Assembly: GCF_014642855.1 (NCBI RefSeq)
Contig: NZ_BMJB01000002.1
Coordinates: 62,001 to 126,000, forward strand
Direction of reading: 5' to 3'
DNA: 64,000 nt
From: Edaphobacter acidisoli
GTDB lineage: Bacteria; Acidobacteriota; Terriglobia; Terriglobales; Acidobacteriaceae
Both the position numbers and the translations under genes were made by a program. Under the pieces are notes generated by a model that searched no databases, was not told the origin of the DNA, and was given only the letters and a program-made list of their open reading frames with translations. Positions 19,695 through 28,932 of the stretch are shown piece by piece (the stretch's first letter is position 1; each line of letters starts with the position of its first letter).

Positions 19695-19739
19695 AAAAAG
19701 CTCCGGCAGAAAGCGGCCCACGCTGCTTCCTGCCGGAGC
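19695..19739 (-). terminator. Terminator of the PKHD hydroxylase gene, possibly bidirectional
   Basis: A ten-base perfect stem (19700-19709 with 19730-19739, GCTCCGGCAG/CTGCCGGAGC) encloses a second small stem. Read on the minus strand it is followed by TTTTTG, as for an intrinsic terminator of the hydroxylase gene. On the plus strand it begins seven bases after the PL4 stop codon and could also end that transcript, though the T tail there is weak. Confidence 0.75.
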
Positions 19740-19766
19740 ATTTCATTGAAGCATGCGTGTGCGCGG

Positions 19767-20450
19767 TTACATCTCAGCCCAGCGCCGCAGCAGATTGTGA
19801 TACACCCCCGTCAACTGCACACCCACAGGATTCCCCGGCGAATCCACCGCCAGCCGCTGAATCGCCGTGTCCAGGTCATACAGCAGCGTGCGGTCGCCGT
19901 CCGAACGGATCATGCTCTGCACCCAGAAGAACGAAGCCACCCGCGCACCGCGCGTCACCGGATTCACCCGATGCAGACTCGTCGCCGGATACAGCACCAT
20001 GTGTCCCGCGGGCAGCTTCACCTGGTGAACGCCGTACGTGTCCTCCACGATCAGCTCGCCGCCGTCATACTCCTCCGGCTTCGAGAGAAACAGCGTCGCC
20101 GAAACATCCGTGCGAATCCGCTGCCCGGTCGAAGCCATCGCGCGAATCGCCGTATCGACATGCGTGCCGAAGTGTCCGCCGCCCGTGTAGCGGTTGAACA
20201 TCGGTGGAAACACCCGCAAGGGCAGCGCCGCCGACATGAACACCTTCGACCGCGCCAGCGCCGCCAGCACCATCTCGCCCAGCTTCACCGCCGTCGGATG
20301 GCCCTCCGGCAGTTGCAGGTTCTCCTTCACGCCCTGCGCCTGATAGCCAGCCGTTACCTTGCCATCCACCCACTCCGCCGCATCCAGAGCCGCCCGCGCC
20401 GCGGCCACTTCATTCGCATTCAACACATCCGCAATCGTAATCAGCATCAC
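19767..20450 (-). CDS. piuC: PKHD-type Fe(II)/2-oxoglutarate hydroxylase (YbiX/PiuC)
   Basis: A 227-residue dioxygenase. The iron-binding HxD (HFGTHVD) and distal His (SLHRVNPV) and the 2-oxoglutarate Arg in [17 protein letters not shown] are all present, as is the GGELIVED strand and the C-terminal [11 protein letters not shown]. YbiX/PiuC proteins are regularly encoded next to catecholate siderophore receptors (Fiu/PiuA), as here, where the receptor gene lies 72 bases upstream on the same strand. The natural substrate is unsettled. The pair is probably co-transcribed and iron-regulated. Confidence 0.9.
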   Translation of the reverse strand: MMLITIADVLNANEVAAARAALDAAEWVDGKVTAGYQAQGVKENLQLPEGHPTAVKLGEMVLAALARSKVFMSAALPLRVFPPMFNRYTGGGHFGTHVDTAIRAMASTGQRIRTDVSATLFLSKPEEYDGGELIVEDTYGVHQVKLPAGHMVLYPATSLHRVNPVTRGARVASFFWVQSMIRSDGDRTLLYDLDTAIQRLAVDSPGNPVGVQLTGVYHNLLRRWAEM

Positions 20451-20522
20451 TCACCCCGAAAAGTTGTCATCCTTCGCCGCAGGCGGAGGACCTGCTTCTC
20501 TTTCACTACGCCTCAACCGCTG

Positions 20523-23132
20523 CTAGAACCGGTAATTCACGCCAACCAGCGCACTCACGCCCGCACCCGGCACCAGATGGCTCGGATGCGGCTCATCAAT
20601 ATAGAACCGGTTCAGCAGGTTATAGACATTCGCCTGCAACTCCAGCTTGTCCGTCACAGGCCTGCGCAGCATGGCATTGAACACCCAGTACCCCGGAACC
20701 TGCTTCATTGCTGTTGCTAATACCTGATACCCCTGGGGGGTTAGAGGCCCATAGAGCACAGGCACATACGGCACCGTCGAACTCGCTGTCCTGCTGGCCA
20801 CATAATTCCCACCCGCACCTATATAAAGCCGCATCGGAAGCCTATGGGTCACAAACAAATTGAACGTCTGCTTCGGCACATTCGCCAGCGGATACCCAAT
20901 CGAAGTAGGGAACAGCTTCGAGAAGATCACCGCGCTATCCAGATACGCATAGCCTGCAATCAGGTCCGTCCCCTCCGGCAATCTGCCCACGACGCTGAAC
21001 TGCACACCTTTCACCAACTGGTTCCCGGCCAGCACAATATTGTTCGAGTTCGTCGGATCGGTCTCGCGCGCATTGTCCTTCTCGGTCCTGAACCATGCCG
21101 CATCCACGAGCAGATGTTCATTCAGGAAATTCCACTTCGTCCCCACCTCGTACGACTCATTCTCCTCAGGAGGAAGAATCGACGTAGCTACGCTCAGCGA
21201 CAGCGTTTCCGCCGACGGATCGAAGCTCGTCCCATAGTCGAAGTACACACTCCCGCGCGACGACGGCTTATACACAAAGGCCGCGCGATACGAGGGCTGC
21301 GCCACCACCTGCGAGATCGGCCCAATCGGCGCCGACACCGTCCCTCCCGTCGGAGGAGCAACCGGCTGATACGAGTTGAACCCCGTGACGAACCTGTCCC
21401 AGCGCACGCCGCCCGAGGCTTCAAACAATCGCCCCAGCTTCACCGTGTCCACAAAGTACAGCCCCACGCTCTTCGACTTTGTATGCACCACCGTCGAGAT
21501 GTAGCCCGTCCCGCCGAACGGCTGCGCCTCATTCGGATCGAGCAGCGTCGTCGAAGGCACCGTGTTCACCTTGTTGATCGTGTAGCTGTACTTGATCGGG
21601 TTCGAGATCTCCTGCCCGCCCTCAACACCAGCGACCAGCGCGTGCGGAATAGCGAGCGTCCTGAAGTGCGCCGTCACCTCAGTCTGGTCCCACAGATCGC
21701 TTTCCACGCTCTTGATCTGAATCTGGTTGCGGTTCACCTGCGCGATCTCGCTCGCAGGAGTCGCAGGCGTATACGGGCAAGTCACCGCTGAGTTATAAGC
21801 CAGCGTCGGCAGCGACGCCACATACCCTCCCACCGGCACACTCATCGACGCATTCGAGCAGATCTGCGGCTCCGTAATCTGCACATCACGCGGATAGTTC
21901 GCCGCCCGCGCAATCGTCCTCACCGATACGTCCGGCGAAAAATCATGGTCCACCTTCAGCGTCACGATATCGTCGTTCGTCTTCAGGTAGTTCTCATCGC
22001 GAAAGCCGAAGTAGCTGTGCCTGTTCACACCGGGAGCGAGTCCATTCGCCAGCCACGGCAGCCCATAGTCCGGCGTGTCGTCCTCGCTCAGGTGAAAGTA
22101 GCCGAGCGTCGCGCGCGTCTTCGTGTTCATTCCAATCGACACCGCAGGAGCCACGCCGAACCGGCGAATCTCCGCAGCATCGCGCCCCGCTACGCCTCCC
22201 TCCTGCGCCATCACATTCAGTCGCGCCGCCGAGCCGCCAAGCGTATCGCCAATCGGCGAGTTCAGGTCGGCCGTCACGCGCCGCGTCAGGTCTGTGCCAA
22301 ACTGCGCGTCGATGTGAGCGAAGCGGTCCATCGCCGGCACTTTGCTCTCCTGATTGATCACGCCGCCCGTCGAGCCGCGGCCAAACTCCACGCCTGCCGG
22401 GCCCTCCAGCACCTCCACCTGGTCGTAATTAAAGGAGTCGCGGTAGTAGCTGCCGAAGTCGCGAATGCCATCGAGAAAGATATCGTTGCGCGCCGTAAAT
22501 CCGCGGATCGTCAGGTTATCGCCCTGCGCCCCGCTCTCGCCCGCCGCCAGGCTGATGCCCGGCACGTTGCGCAGCGTATCGCGCAGCGTCGAAACGCCTT
22601 CGTCCTTCGCCACAAACTGCGGCACCACGCTCACCGACTGCGGCGTGTCCAGCAGCGGTTGGGTGAACTTCGCCATCGCCACATCACTCCGAGCAGCCGC
22701 CGTCACCGAGACGGTATCGCTCGCAGCAATCCCCACCACCATCGCCGAGCCTTCTGCGTGGAAGCTCAATCCAGTGCCATCCAGCAGCAGGCGCAGCGCT
22801 TCATCCTCGCGATAAAGCCCCGCCACGCCCAGCGATGTGAAGCCCGCAATCGTGTTCGCAGGCAGCGTCAACTTCACGTTCAGGCCAGTCGTCTTTTCGT
22901 AAGCGGCCAGCGCAGTATTCAGAGGACCGGCAGCAATATTGAACCGCTTCAAAGGAAGCGTCGCGCCCGGCACACCTGCTCCGCTCGGATCAACCTTCTC
23001 AGCCGCCCTCGCCGCCCGCGTCCCGCCCATTACGGCATAGGCGGCCAGCGTTCCCGCTGCAACCCATCCACGCGCCCCACTAAACGTCCGCACCCTTCTG
23101 CTCAATACCTTGCGCTCAACTCGCTTCATCAT
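20523..23132 (-). CDS. TonB-dependent siderophore receptor with N-terminal STN domain
   Basis: An 869-residue outer-membrane receptor. After an N-terminal signal region (hydrophobic near 25-45), an STN domain occupies about residues 60-130 (FNIAAGPLNTALAAYEKTTG, DGTGLSFHAEGSAMVVG). The plug follows (about 150-290; TPQSVSVVPQFV, GDNLTIRGFTARNDIFLDG, VEVLEGPAGVEFGRGSTGG), then a beta-barrel of about 580 residues ending in the terminal Phe (GVNYRF). The plug matches TIGR01783-type siderophore receptors; pairing with PiuC points to catecholate or hydrolysed siderophores. STN domains usually talk to FecR/FecI, but no such genes are in the window. Confidence 0.9.
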   Translation of the reverse strand: MMKRVERKVLSRRVRTFSGARGWVAAGTLAAYAVMGGTRAARAAEKVDPSGAGVPGATLPLKRFNIAAGPLNTALAAYEKTTGLNVKLTLPANTIAGFTSLGVAGLYREDEALRLLLDGTGLSFHAEGSAMVVGIAASDTVSVTAAARSDVAMAKFTQPLLDTPQSVSVVPQFVAKDEGVSTLRDTLRNVPGISLAAGESGAQGDNLTIRGFTARNDIFLDGIRDFGSYYRDSFNYDQVEVLEGPAGVEFGRGSTGGVINQESKVPAMDRFAHIDAQFGTDLTRRVTADLNSPIGDTLGGSAARLNVMAQEGGVAGRDAAEIRRFGVAPAVSIGMNTKTRATLGYFHLSEDDTPDYGLPWLANGLAPGVNRHSYFGFRDENYLKTNDDIVTLKVDHDFSPDVSVRTIARAANYPRDVQITEPQICSNASMSVPVGGYVASLPTLAYNSAVTCPYTPATPASEIAQVNRNQIQIKSVESDLWDQTEVTAHFRTLAIPHALVAGVEGGQEISNPIKYSYTINKVNTVPSTTLLDPNEAQPFGGTGYISTVVHTKSKSVGLYFVDTVKLGRLFEASGGVRWDRFVTGFNSYQPVAPPTGGTVSAPIGPISQVVAQPSYRAAFVYKPSSRGSVYFDYGTSFDPSAETLSLSVATSILPPEENESYEVGTKWNFLNEHLLVDAAWFRTEKDNARETDPTNSNNIVLAGNQLVKGVQFSVVGRLPEGTDLIAGYAYLDSAVIFSKLFPTSIGYPLANVPKQTFNLFVTHRLPMRLYIGAGGNYVASRTASSTVPYVPVLYGPLTPQGYQVLATAMKQVPGYWVFNAMLRRPVTDKLELQANVYNLLNRFYIDEPHPSHLVPGAGVSALVGVNYRF

Positions 23133-23361
23133 TCCTCACTCAATGTTGTGCTGCGATCAGGTGTCGTTCTGAGCCAGCATCTTTGTCGCTGCCATCGCCC
23201 AGCCTTGAAAAAGGGCGCACCAATCCATCAACTGCCAAACCCTCAAATCGAGGGGCCAATCACAACTTGTAAAGGGAGTTAGGAGGGTCTAGAACCCAAA
23301 TCTCCAGTTCAGGTCAAGCCAAAACGTTGATATTTCGCCGACCTTTTGAATATACGACAAC

Positions 23362-23402
23362 ATCAGTCCCATATCAATAAAAATATGAGACTGATTTAGT
23401 CT
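23362..23402. promoter_or_regulatory. Long inverted repeat in the divergent intergenic region
   Basis: ATCAGTCCCATAT (from 23362) pairs with ATATGAGACTGAT (to 23395), 13-base arms with one mismatch around an eight-base AT-rich centre. A second repeat, AGACT-GATTT-AGTCT (23388-23402), overlaps its right arm and is followed by a T-rich run. It lies between the receptor gene (minus) and the ABC transporter (plus). It could be an operator (for example Fur-like control of the receptor) or a transcript hairpin; I cannot decide. Confidence 0.45.
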
Positions 23403-23524
23403 TATTTATTTTAATCAGAGAGAGCCAGATGAGATGGCACAAAGCGAACTCTACTCAATTCAGACCACTTTGCAGCTTGACACTGCAATGTAGATTACTA
23501 CATAGTGTTCGAAGAGGTGCTGAC

Positions 23525-24289
23525 TTGCTCGAACTGCGAGACATCAACAAGAGTTATTCCAGCATCCCTGCCGTCGAAGGTGTCAGTTTCGCCGCACGTC
23601 CAGGCGAAGTCACCGGCTATCTCGGGGCCAACGGCTCCGGCAAATCCACCACCATGAAGATCATCACCGGTCTCATCGAAGCGAGTTCGGGTGGGGTCTT
23701 CTATCAGGGGAAGTCAATTCACGGCGATCTCATGTCCTTTCGTCGCATCCTGGGATACGTGCCGGAGGAGCCGCATCTCTACATGCATCTGAGCGGCATG
23801 GAATACCTCGTCATGGTGGCGCAACTCCGCAACATGGAGCGCAAGGCAGCGTCCAGCCGTATACATGGCCTGCTTCACCTCTTCGGGCTTCATGCGGACC
23901 GCGACCTTTCGCTCTCGTCCTACTCCAAAGGCATGCGCCAGAAGATTCTTCTCATTGCGGCGCTCATGCACAACCCCGGTCTCGTCCTGCTCGATGAGCC
24001 ATTCTCTGGCCTCGACGTTGGTTCCTCGCTTATTCTGCGCAGCCTCATTCAGGAGCTTGCCTCGCGCGGCAAGGTCGTCCTGTTCAGCTCGCACGAGCTT
24101 GAGACCGTCGAACGCGTCTGTTCGCACATCATCATCCTGCATCGAGGCAAGATCGTGGCCGACGATTCTATCGGCCATCTTCGTGAACTGATGTCCGTGC
24201 CCACGCTCGAAGGCATCTTCTCCCAGCTTGCCGTCGAGCAGGACTCTGCCGCCATCTCCCGCGAAATCGCAGACCTCATCCACGCCTGA
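23525..24289 (+). CDS. ABC transporter ATP-binding protein
   Basis: A 254-residue ATPase if started at the TTG at 23525 (AGAGGTG site upstream), which is where similarity to other ABC proteins begins (LLELRDINKSYSS); an ATG at 23429 would add 32 unrelated residues. Walker A GANGSGKST, the signature YSKGMRQK, Walker B LVLLDEP and the H-loop SSHELE are intact. It resembles ATPases of ABC-2 type exporters (CcmA/NatA type). The permease gene begins six bases after its stop, so the two form an operon. Confidence 0.88.
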   Translation: MLELRDINKSYSSIPAVEGVSFAARPGEVTGYLGANGSGKSTTMKIITGLIEASSGGVFYQGKSIHGDLMSFRRILGYVPEEPHLYMHLSGMEYLVMVAQLRNMERKAASSRIHGLLHLFGLHADRDLSLSSYSKGMRQKILLIAALMHNPGLVLLDEPFSGLDVGSSLILRSLIQELASRGKVVLFSSHELETVERVCSHIIILHRGKIVADDSIGHLRELMSVPTLEGIFSQLAVEQDSAAISREIADLIHA

Positions 24290-24295
24290 GCCACT

Positions 24296-25954
24296 ATGAA
24301 TCCCAGCCAATTCCGTGTTCTCTATCGCGTCTTTCTGCTTCGCATCGTAGACCTGGAGCTGCTCTCCTCCGACGCCGATCCAACCAGACTCATTGGACAG
24401 TTTCTCGCTCTCTTCGCCAGCGTCAGCTTTTTGTTTGTTGTTCTGTTGCTTTTTATCGCAGGGGGCCACCTCCCTATAACCAGCGCGTGGATGTTCGAGC
24501 ACTTTTTCATCGAAAACAGCATGACCGCTGCTGGAATCATTCTTGTGCTCAACTGGGACGCCGCATTTCCCGACCGGCGCGATGCCCTCGTGCTCTCACC
24601 TCTGCCGATACCAGCAGCTACGGTCTTTCTTGCAAAGATAACCGCGTTGCTGGTTGCGCCCTTGCTTGCTGTCACCGCATTGAATGTATTCATCGGTCTT
24701 ATATGGCCTGCTCTCTTCAGCCCGGCGCATTCCGGCCTCCCCGGCCTGTTTCGCTCGGTGCTTGCCTATTGGCTCACCATTTTTCTGGCCAGCGCCTTCA
24801 TCGTCTTCTTCTTTCTCGCGGTACAGGGTCTTGCGGCAAACCTTCTTCCACGCCAGTTTGCGCTACGGTTGTCCGCTATCTTCCAGGCAACGGCGCTATG
24901 TCTTTTGCTTCTTGTCTATTTCCTCGAACCGTCGCTCGAATATCCAGCGGCTCTCGCGGCGCCGCAGAACCAGCATCTGCTTGCGTGGCTGCCATCCTAT
25001 TGGTTCTTCGGACTCTTCCAGCAGCTCAACGGCTCCATGCGAACAGTGTTCGTCCCGCTCGTACACCGCGCCTGGATCGCGCTTGGTATCTCCGTGCTGG
25101 GAGCACTCGTTGCATTTGTGCTCTCCTACCTGCGCGCTCTGCCGAAGATCGCCGAACAGCCCGACATCCTTCCTATCTCGCGCAGGCTCCGATGGGCTCC
25201 GCGCATTGGCAACCGGCTCCAGACAGCTATCTCGCTGTTCACCTTACGAACGCTTCTTCGCAGCCGCCAGCATCGCATGATCCTCAGCTTCTATCTTGGA
25301 ATTGGCCTGGTCATCGTCGTCGCCTACATGAAGATGCCTATCGGTGGCCACATCTCCTCCAGATCAGAGATCAATCCCACCATCCTGCTCGCAAGCGTTC
25401 TCATGATGATGCTTGCCATCCTTGCAATTCGCGTAGTGGCATCGTTTCCTATCTCGCTTCGGGCGAACTGGATCATCCGTGTGACGCAACTCCAGCCTGC
25501 CCGTAACTATCAAAGGGCTGTTCGCATCGCATGGCTAGCTCTTGGAGTCGCACCCGTCTGGATCCTTGCTGCGGCGTTGTTTATGAGGCGGTACCCTTGG
25601 CAACCAGCACTTGGACATCTCGCCGTCATGCTCTTGCTGGGAGCCTTTCTGGTCGAAGTCTGTCTCTACACCTTCCCTAAAATTCCGTTCACCTGCTCCT
25701 ATCTGCCAGGCAAGGCCAACATCCACTTCGTCTTCTGGGTCTGCATCATGGTTGCCGTCCAGGTGCTTTATGGCGCGGCGAAGTTTGAGAGCAACACCCT
25801 GCGGCATCTCCTCAACTCGCTCCTGATGCTCCTGGCACTGGCGGCCGCCGTAGCAATCATGCACGCCCTTGCGCGCATGCACACCGAGCCTTCCCAAAAC
25901 CTCCTCTTCGAAGAGGAATATGCTCCTGATCTCATCACCCTGAAGCTGAATTAG
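24296..25954 (+). CDS. ABC-2-type transporter permease
   Basis: A 552-residue integral membrane protein with about ten to twelve hydrophobic segments spread along its length (for example near residues 40-60, 110-135, 155-185, 195-215, 250-275 and several after 330). It follows the ATPase gene by six bases and is certainly its membrane partner. I see no accessory solute-binding protein, which, with the ATPase type, favours export. The substrate is not evident; it may be a peptide, lipid or antibiotic. Confidence 0.8.
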   Translation: MNPSQFRVLYRVFLLRIVDLELLSSDADPTRLIGQFLALFASVSFLFVVLLLFIAGGHLPITSAWMFEHFFIENSMTAAGIILVLNWDAAFPDRRDALVLSPLPIPAATVFLAKITALLVAPLLAVTALNVFIGLIWPALFSPAHSGLPGLFRSVLAYWLTIFLASAFIVFFFLAVQGLAANLLPRQFALRLSAIFQATALCLLLLVYFLEPSLEYPAALAAPQNQHLLAWLPSYWFFGLFQQLNGSMRTVFVPLVHRAWIALGISVLGALVAFVLSYLRALPKIAEQPDILPISRRLRWAPRIGNRLQTAISLFTLRTLLRSRQHRMILSFYLGIGLVIVVAYMKMPIGGHISSRSEINPTILLASVLMMMLAILAIRVVASFPISLRANWIIRVTQLQPARNYQRAVRIAWLALGVAPVWILAAALFMRRYPWQPALGHLAVMLLLGAFLVEVCLYTFPKIPFTCSYLPGKANIHFVFWVCIMVAVQVLYGAAKFESNTLRHLLNSLLMLLALAAAVAIMHALARMHTEPSQNLLFEEEYAPDLITLKLN

Positions 25955-26097
25955 AAAGTCTTTATGCTCCAATCGGCTCGGATATCATAAGTGACACATT
26001 CAAAGGTAGATGTTGAATCATATCTTCCCCCGTATCTGGTCAAATTCCGCCAGAAAGTACGATGCCGTCAGTCTGCCAAACGCCTGCTAAAACCCTC

Positions 26098-26103
26098 TAT
26101 AAT
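26098..26103 (+). promoter_or_regulatory. Candidate -10 element of gyrA, giving a near-leaderless transcript
   Basis: A perfect TATAAT ends 14 bases before the gyrA ATG (26118), so a start about seven bases downstream would leave a leader of roughly eight bases. No Shine-Dalgarno sequence is visible in that space. The -35 is not clear (CTGCCA at 26073-26078 is 19 bases away). Confidence 0.5.
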
Positions 26104-26117
26104 AGACATACACAGAC

Positions 26118-28829
26118 ATGGCAGACGAACAGAATCCGCAACTCCCCTTGAATCCTGAAAATCCAGATAACCCCAACGGCTCGGTCCCGGGCCGGGGCGC
26201 GGCCTTCATGCTCTCCATCAACGTGGAAGAGGAGATGCGCCGGTCGTATCTGGACTACTCCATGTCCGTCATCATCGGGCGCGCCCTGCCCGACGTCCGC
26301 GACGGCCTCAAGCCCGTGCATCGCCGCGTCCTCTATGGCATGCAGGAGATGGGCCTCCAGTTCAACAAGAAGCACACCAAGTCCTCCAAGGTCGTCGGTC
26401 ACGTCATGGGTAACTTTCACCCCCACGGCGATGCCGCCATCTACGACACCATGGTCCGCCTCGCGCAGCCCTTCTCGCTGCGCTACCCGCTCGTAGATGG
26501 CCAGGGCAACTTCGGTTCCGTCGACGGCGACCCACCCGCCGCCATGCGTTACACCGAGGCGCGCCTCACCCGCATCGCCGGCGAAATGCTCGCCGACATC
26601 GACTCCGACACCGTCGACTTCACCCCGAACTACGACGAGTCCACGCTCGAGCCCACGGTCCTCCCGGCACGCATTCCGAACCTGATCGTCAACGGCTCCG
26701 GCGGCATTGCCGTCGGCATGGCGACGAACATCCCGCCGCACAATCTCACGGAAGTCGTCAACGCAGCCATCGCGCTCATCTCAAAAGAAAAAGGCGAGAC
26801 GCGCTCGGACCTCGAACTGGTCCTCGAGCACGTCAAAGGCCCTGACTTCCCCACCGGCGGTTACATCTTCGGCAAGAGCAACATCGCGCAGACGTACAAG
26901 ACCGGCCGCGGCCGCTTCATCATGCGCGCCAAGTGCTCGATTGAAAACATCTCCGGCGGCCGCCAGGCCATCATCGTCACCGAGATCCCCTACCAGGTCA
27001 ACAAAGCCAGACTCATCGAGCGCATCGCCGACCTCGTCAACGAGGGCGTCATCACCGACATCGCCCGCGACGAGTTCCGCGACGAGAGCGATCGCGACGG
27101 TATGCGCATCGTCATCGGCCTCAAGCGCGGCGCCGAGCACCAGATCGTCCTCAACCAGCTCCACAAGCACACCCAGATGCAGGAGAGCTTCAGCATGATC
27201 TTCCTGGCCGTCCACAACGGCCAGCCGAAAGAGCTGCCGCTCGACGCAGCCATCCGCGCCTTCCTCGAACACCGCATCGAAGTCGTCCGCCGCCGCACGG
27301 CGTTCCTGCTCGGCAAGGCACGCGACCGCGAGCACATCCTGCTCGGCTACCAGATCGCGCTCGACCATCTCGACAACGTCATCAAGACCATCCGTCAGTC
27401 CGGCAGCCGCGCCGAAGCCCGCGAAAACCTCTTCCAGTACTTCTCCGGCAAGAAGATCAACCTGCGCGGCACGGAGCTCAAAGGCGTCACGCTCGACCCC
27501 GCGAAGTACAACGTCGACATGACGTTCTCCACGACCGGCACGCTCATCCTCAGCTACCGCCAGGTCGACGCCATCCTCGAGCTGCAACTCTACCGCCTCA
27601 CCCAGCTCTCCATCGACGAGCTGCTCAAAGAGCTCGCCGAGGTCCGCGACAACATCACCGAGTTCGAGTCCATCCTCGCCAGCGAAAAGAAGCTGCGCCG
27701 CGTCATCATCAAAGAGCTCGAAGAGGTCCGCGACAAGTACGGCGACGCCCGCCGCACCCAGATCGTCGACGAGACCGCCGAGCTTCAGCTCGAAGACCTC
27801 ATCGCCGACGAGCAGGTCGCCGTCACCATCTCCAACACCGGCTACCTCAAGCGCACGCCCATCTCCACCTACCGCCAGCAGCGCCGCGGAGGCACCGGCC
27901 GTCTCGGCATGAAGACCCGCGACGAAGACTTCGTCGCCCAGCTCATCGTCGACTCCACGCACGCCTACCTGCTCTGCTTCACCAACACCGGCCGCGTCTA
28001 CTGGCTCAAGATCTACGAGATCCCCGACGTCGGCGCCGCCGGCAAGGGCAAGGCCATGGCCTCGCTCATCGCGCTCCAGCCCGGCGAAAAGATCGTCACC
28101 ATCCTCGGCATCCGCGATCTCACCGAAGCCGGCAAGTTCATCTTCTTCGCCACCCGCAACGGCACCGTTAAAAAGACCCCGCTGCCCGACTTCTCCAACG
28201 TCATGTCGCGCGGCATCATCGCCATCGGCATCGACAAAGACGACGAGCTCATCAACGTCCGCGTCACCGACGGCCACCAGGTCGTCTTCCTCGCCACGCA
28301 CGAGGGGCAAGCCATCCGCTTCGACGAGAACGACGTCCGCAGCATGGGACGCCCCGCCTTCGGCGTCAAAGGCATCACCCTCCGCAAGGCAGACTACGTC
28401 GTCGGCCTCGCCGTCACCCCGTCCGAAGAGTCGCGCAAGAAGCGCCAGCAGGAGCTCAAGACCGAAGGCAAGGACATCACCCCCTGCCTCATCCTCTCGG
28501 TCTCCGAGAACGGCTTCGGCAAACGCACCGACGTCGAGGAGTATCGTCTCCAGACCCGCGGCGGCTCCGGCGTCATCAACATGAAGACCACGCCCAAGAC
28601 CGGCAAGGTCTCCTCCATCCAGCTCGTCGACGACACCAGCGAGCTGATGGCGATCAGCCAGTTCGGCAAGATCATCCGCATCGACACCAACTCCATCCGC
28701 GCCGCCGGCCGCAGCACCCAGGGCGTCAAACTCCTCAACCTCGAGTCCGACGACAAAGTAGCAGCCGCCGTAGTCATCCCACCGGATGAAGCAAAAACCT
28801 CGCCGGAAGAGGGAACACTGTTGCAGTAA
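26118..28829 (+). CDS. gyrA: DNA gyrase subunit A
   Basis: The 903-residue GyrA subunit that, with GyrB, introduces negative supercoils. The breakage-reunion domain has the catalytic Tyr145 ([10 protein letters not shown], equivalent to E. coli Tyr122) and the quinolone region [10 protein letters not shown] at 101-110. The residue equivalent to E. coli Ser83 is Ala106, while the Asp87 equivalent (Asp110) is kept. The C-terminal DNA-wrapping pinwheel includes a GyrA-box-like [11 protein letters not shown] near residue 586, which separates gyrase from ParC. An acidic N-terminal extension of about 30 residues precedes the core. Full-length and intact. Confidence 0.97.
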   Translation: MADEQNPQLPLNPENPDNPNGSVPGRGAAFMLSINVEEEMRRSYLDYSMSVIIGRALPDVRDGLKPVHRRVLYGMQEMGLQFNKKHTKSSKVVGHVMGNFHPHGDAAIYDTMVRLAQPFSLRYPLVDGQGNFGSVDGDPPAAMRYTEARLTRIAGEMLADIDSDTVDFTPNYDESTLEPTVLPARIPNLIVNGSGGIAVGMATNIPPHNLTEVVNAAIALISKEKGETRSDLELVLEHVKGPDFPTGGYIFGKSNIAQTYKTGRGRFIMRAKCSIENISGGRQAIIVTEIPYQVNKARLIERIADLVNEGVITDIARDEFRDESDRDGMRIVIGLKRGAEHQIVLNQLHKHTQMQESFSMIFLAVHNGQPKELPLDAAIRAFLEHRIEVVRRRTAFLLGKARDREHILLGYQIALDHLDNVIKTIRQSGSRAEARENLFQYFSGKKINLRGTELKGVTLDPAKYNVDMTFSTTGTLILSYRQVDAILELQLYRLTQLSIDELLKELAEVRDNITEFESILASEKKLRRVIIKELEEVRDKYGDARRTQIVDETAELQLEDLIADEQVAVTISNTGYLKRTPISTYRQQRRGGTGRLGMKTRDEDFVAQLIVDSTHAYLLCFTNTGRVYWLKIYEIPDVGAAGKGKAMASLIALQPGEKIVTILGIRDLTEAGKFIFFATRNGTVKKTPLPDFSNVMSRGIIAIGIDKDDELINVRVTDGHQVVFLATHEGQAIRFDENDVRSMGRPAFGVKGITLRKADYVVGLAVTPSEESRKKRQQELKTEGKDITPCLILSVSENGFGKRTDVEEYRLQTRGGSGVINMKTTPKTGKVSSIQLVDDTSELMAISQFGKIIRIDTNSIRAAGRSTQGVKLLNLESDDKVAAAVVIPPDEAKTSPEEGTLLQ

Positions 28830-28932
28830 GCTAGGCCAGAAACCGGGTGCTCCATCTTTGCGCGGTTTTATCGTCGCTAAAGGTGGGGCTTTTCTCGTCA
28901 AGAATGAAGTGCGATGAATCGAGTAATTTAGA

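Noticed and set aside
21945..23282. A 445-codon plus-strand frame opposite the TonB receptor
   Set aside because: Arg/His-rich antisense shadow; the receptor domains are unambiguous.
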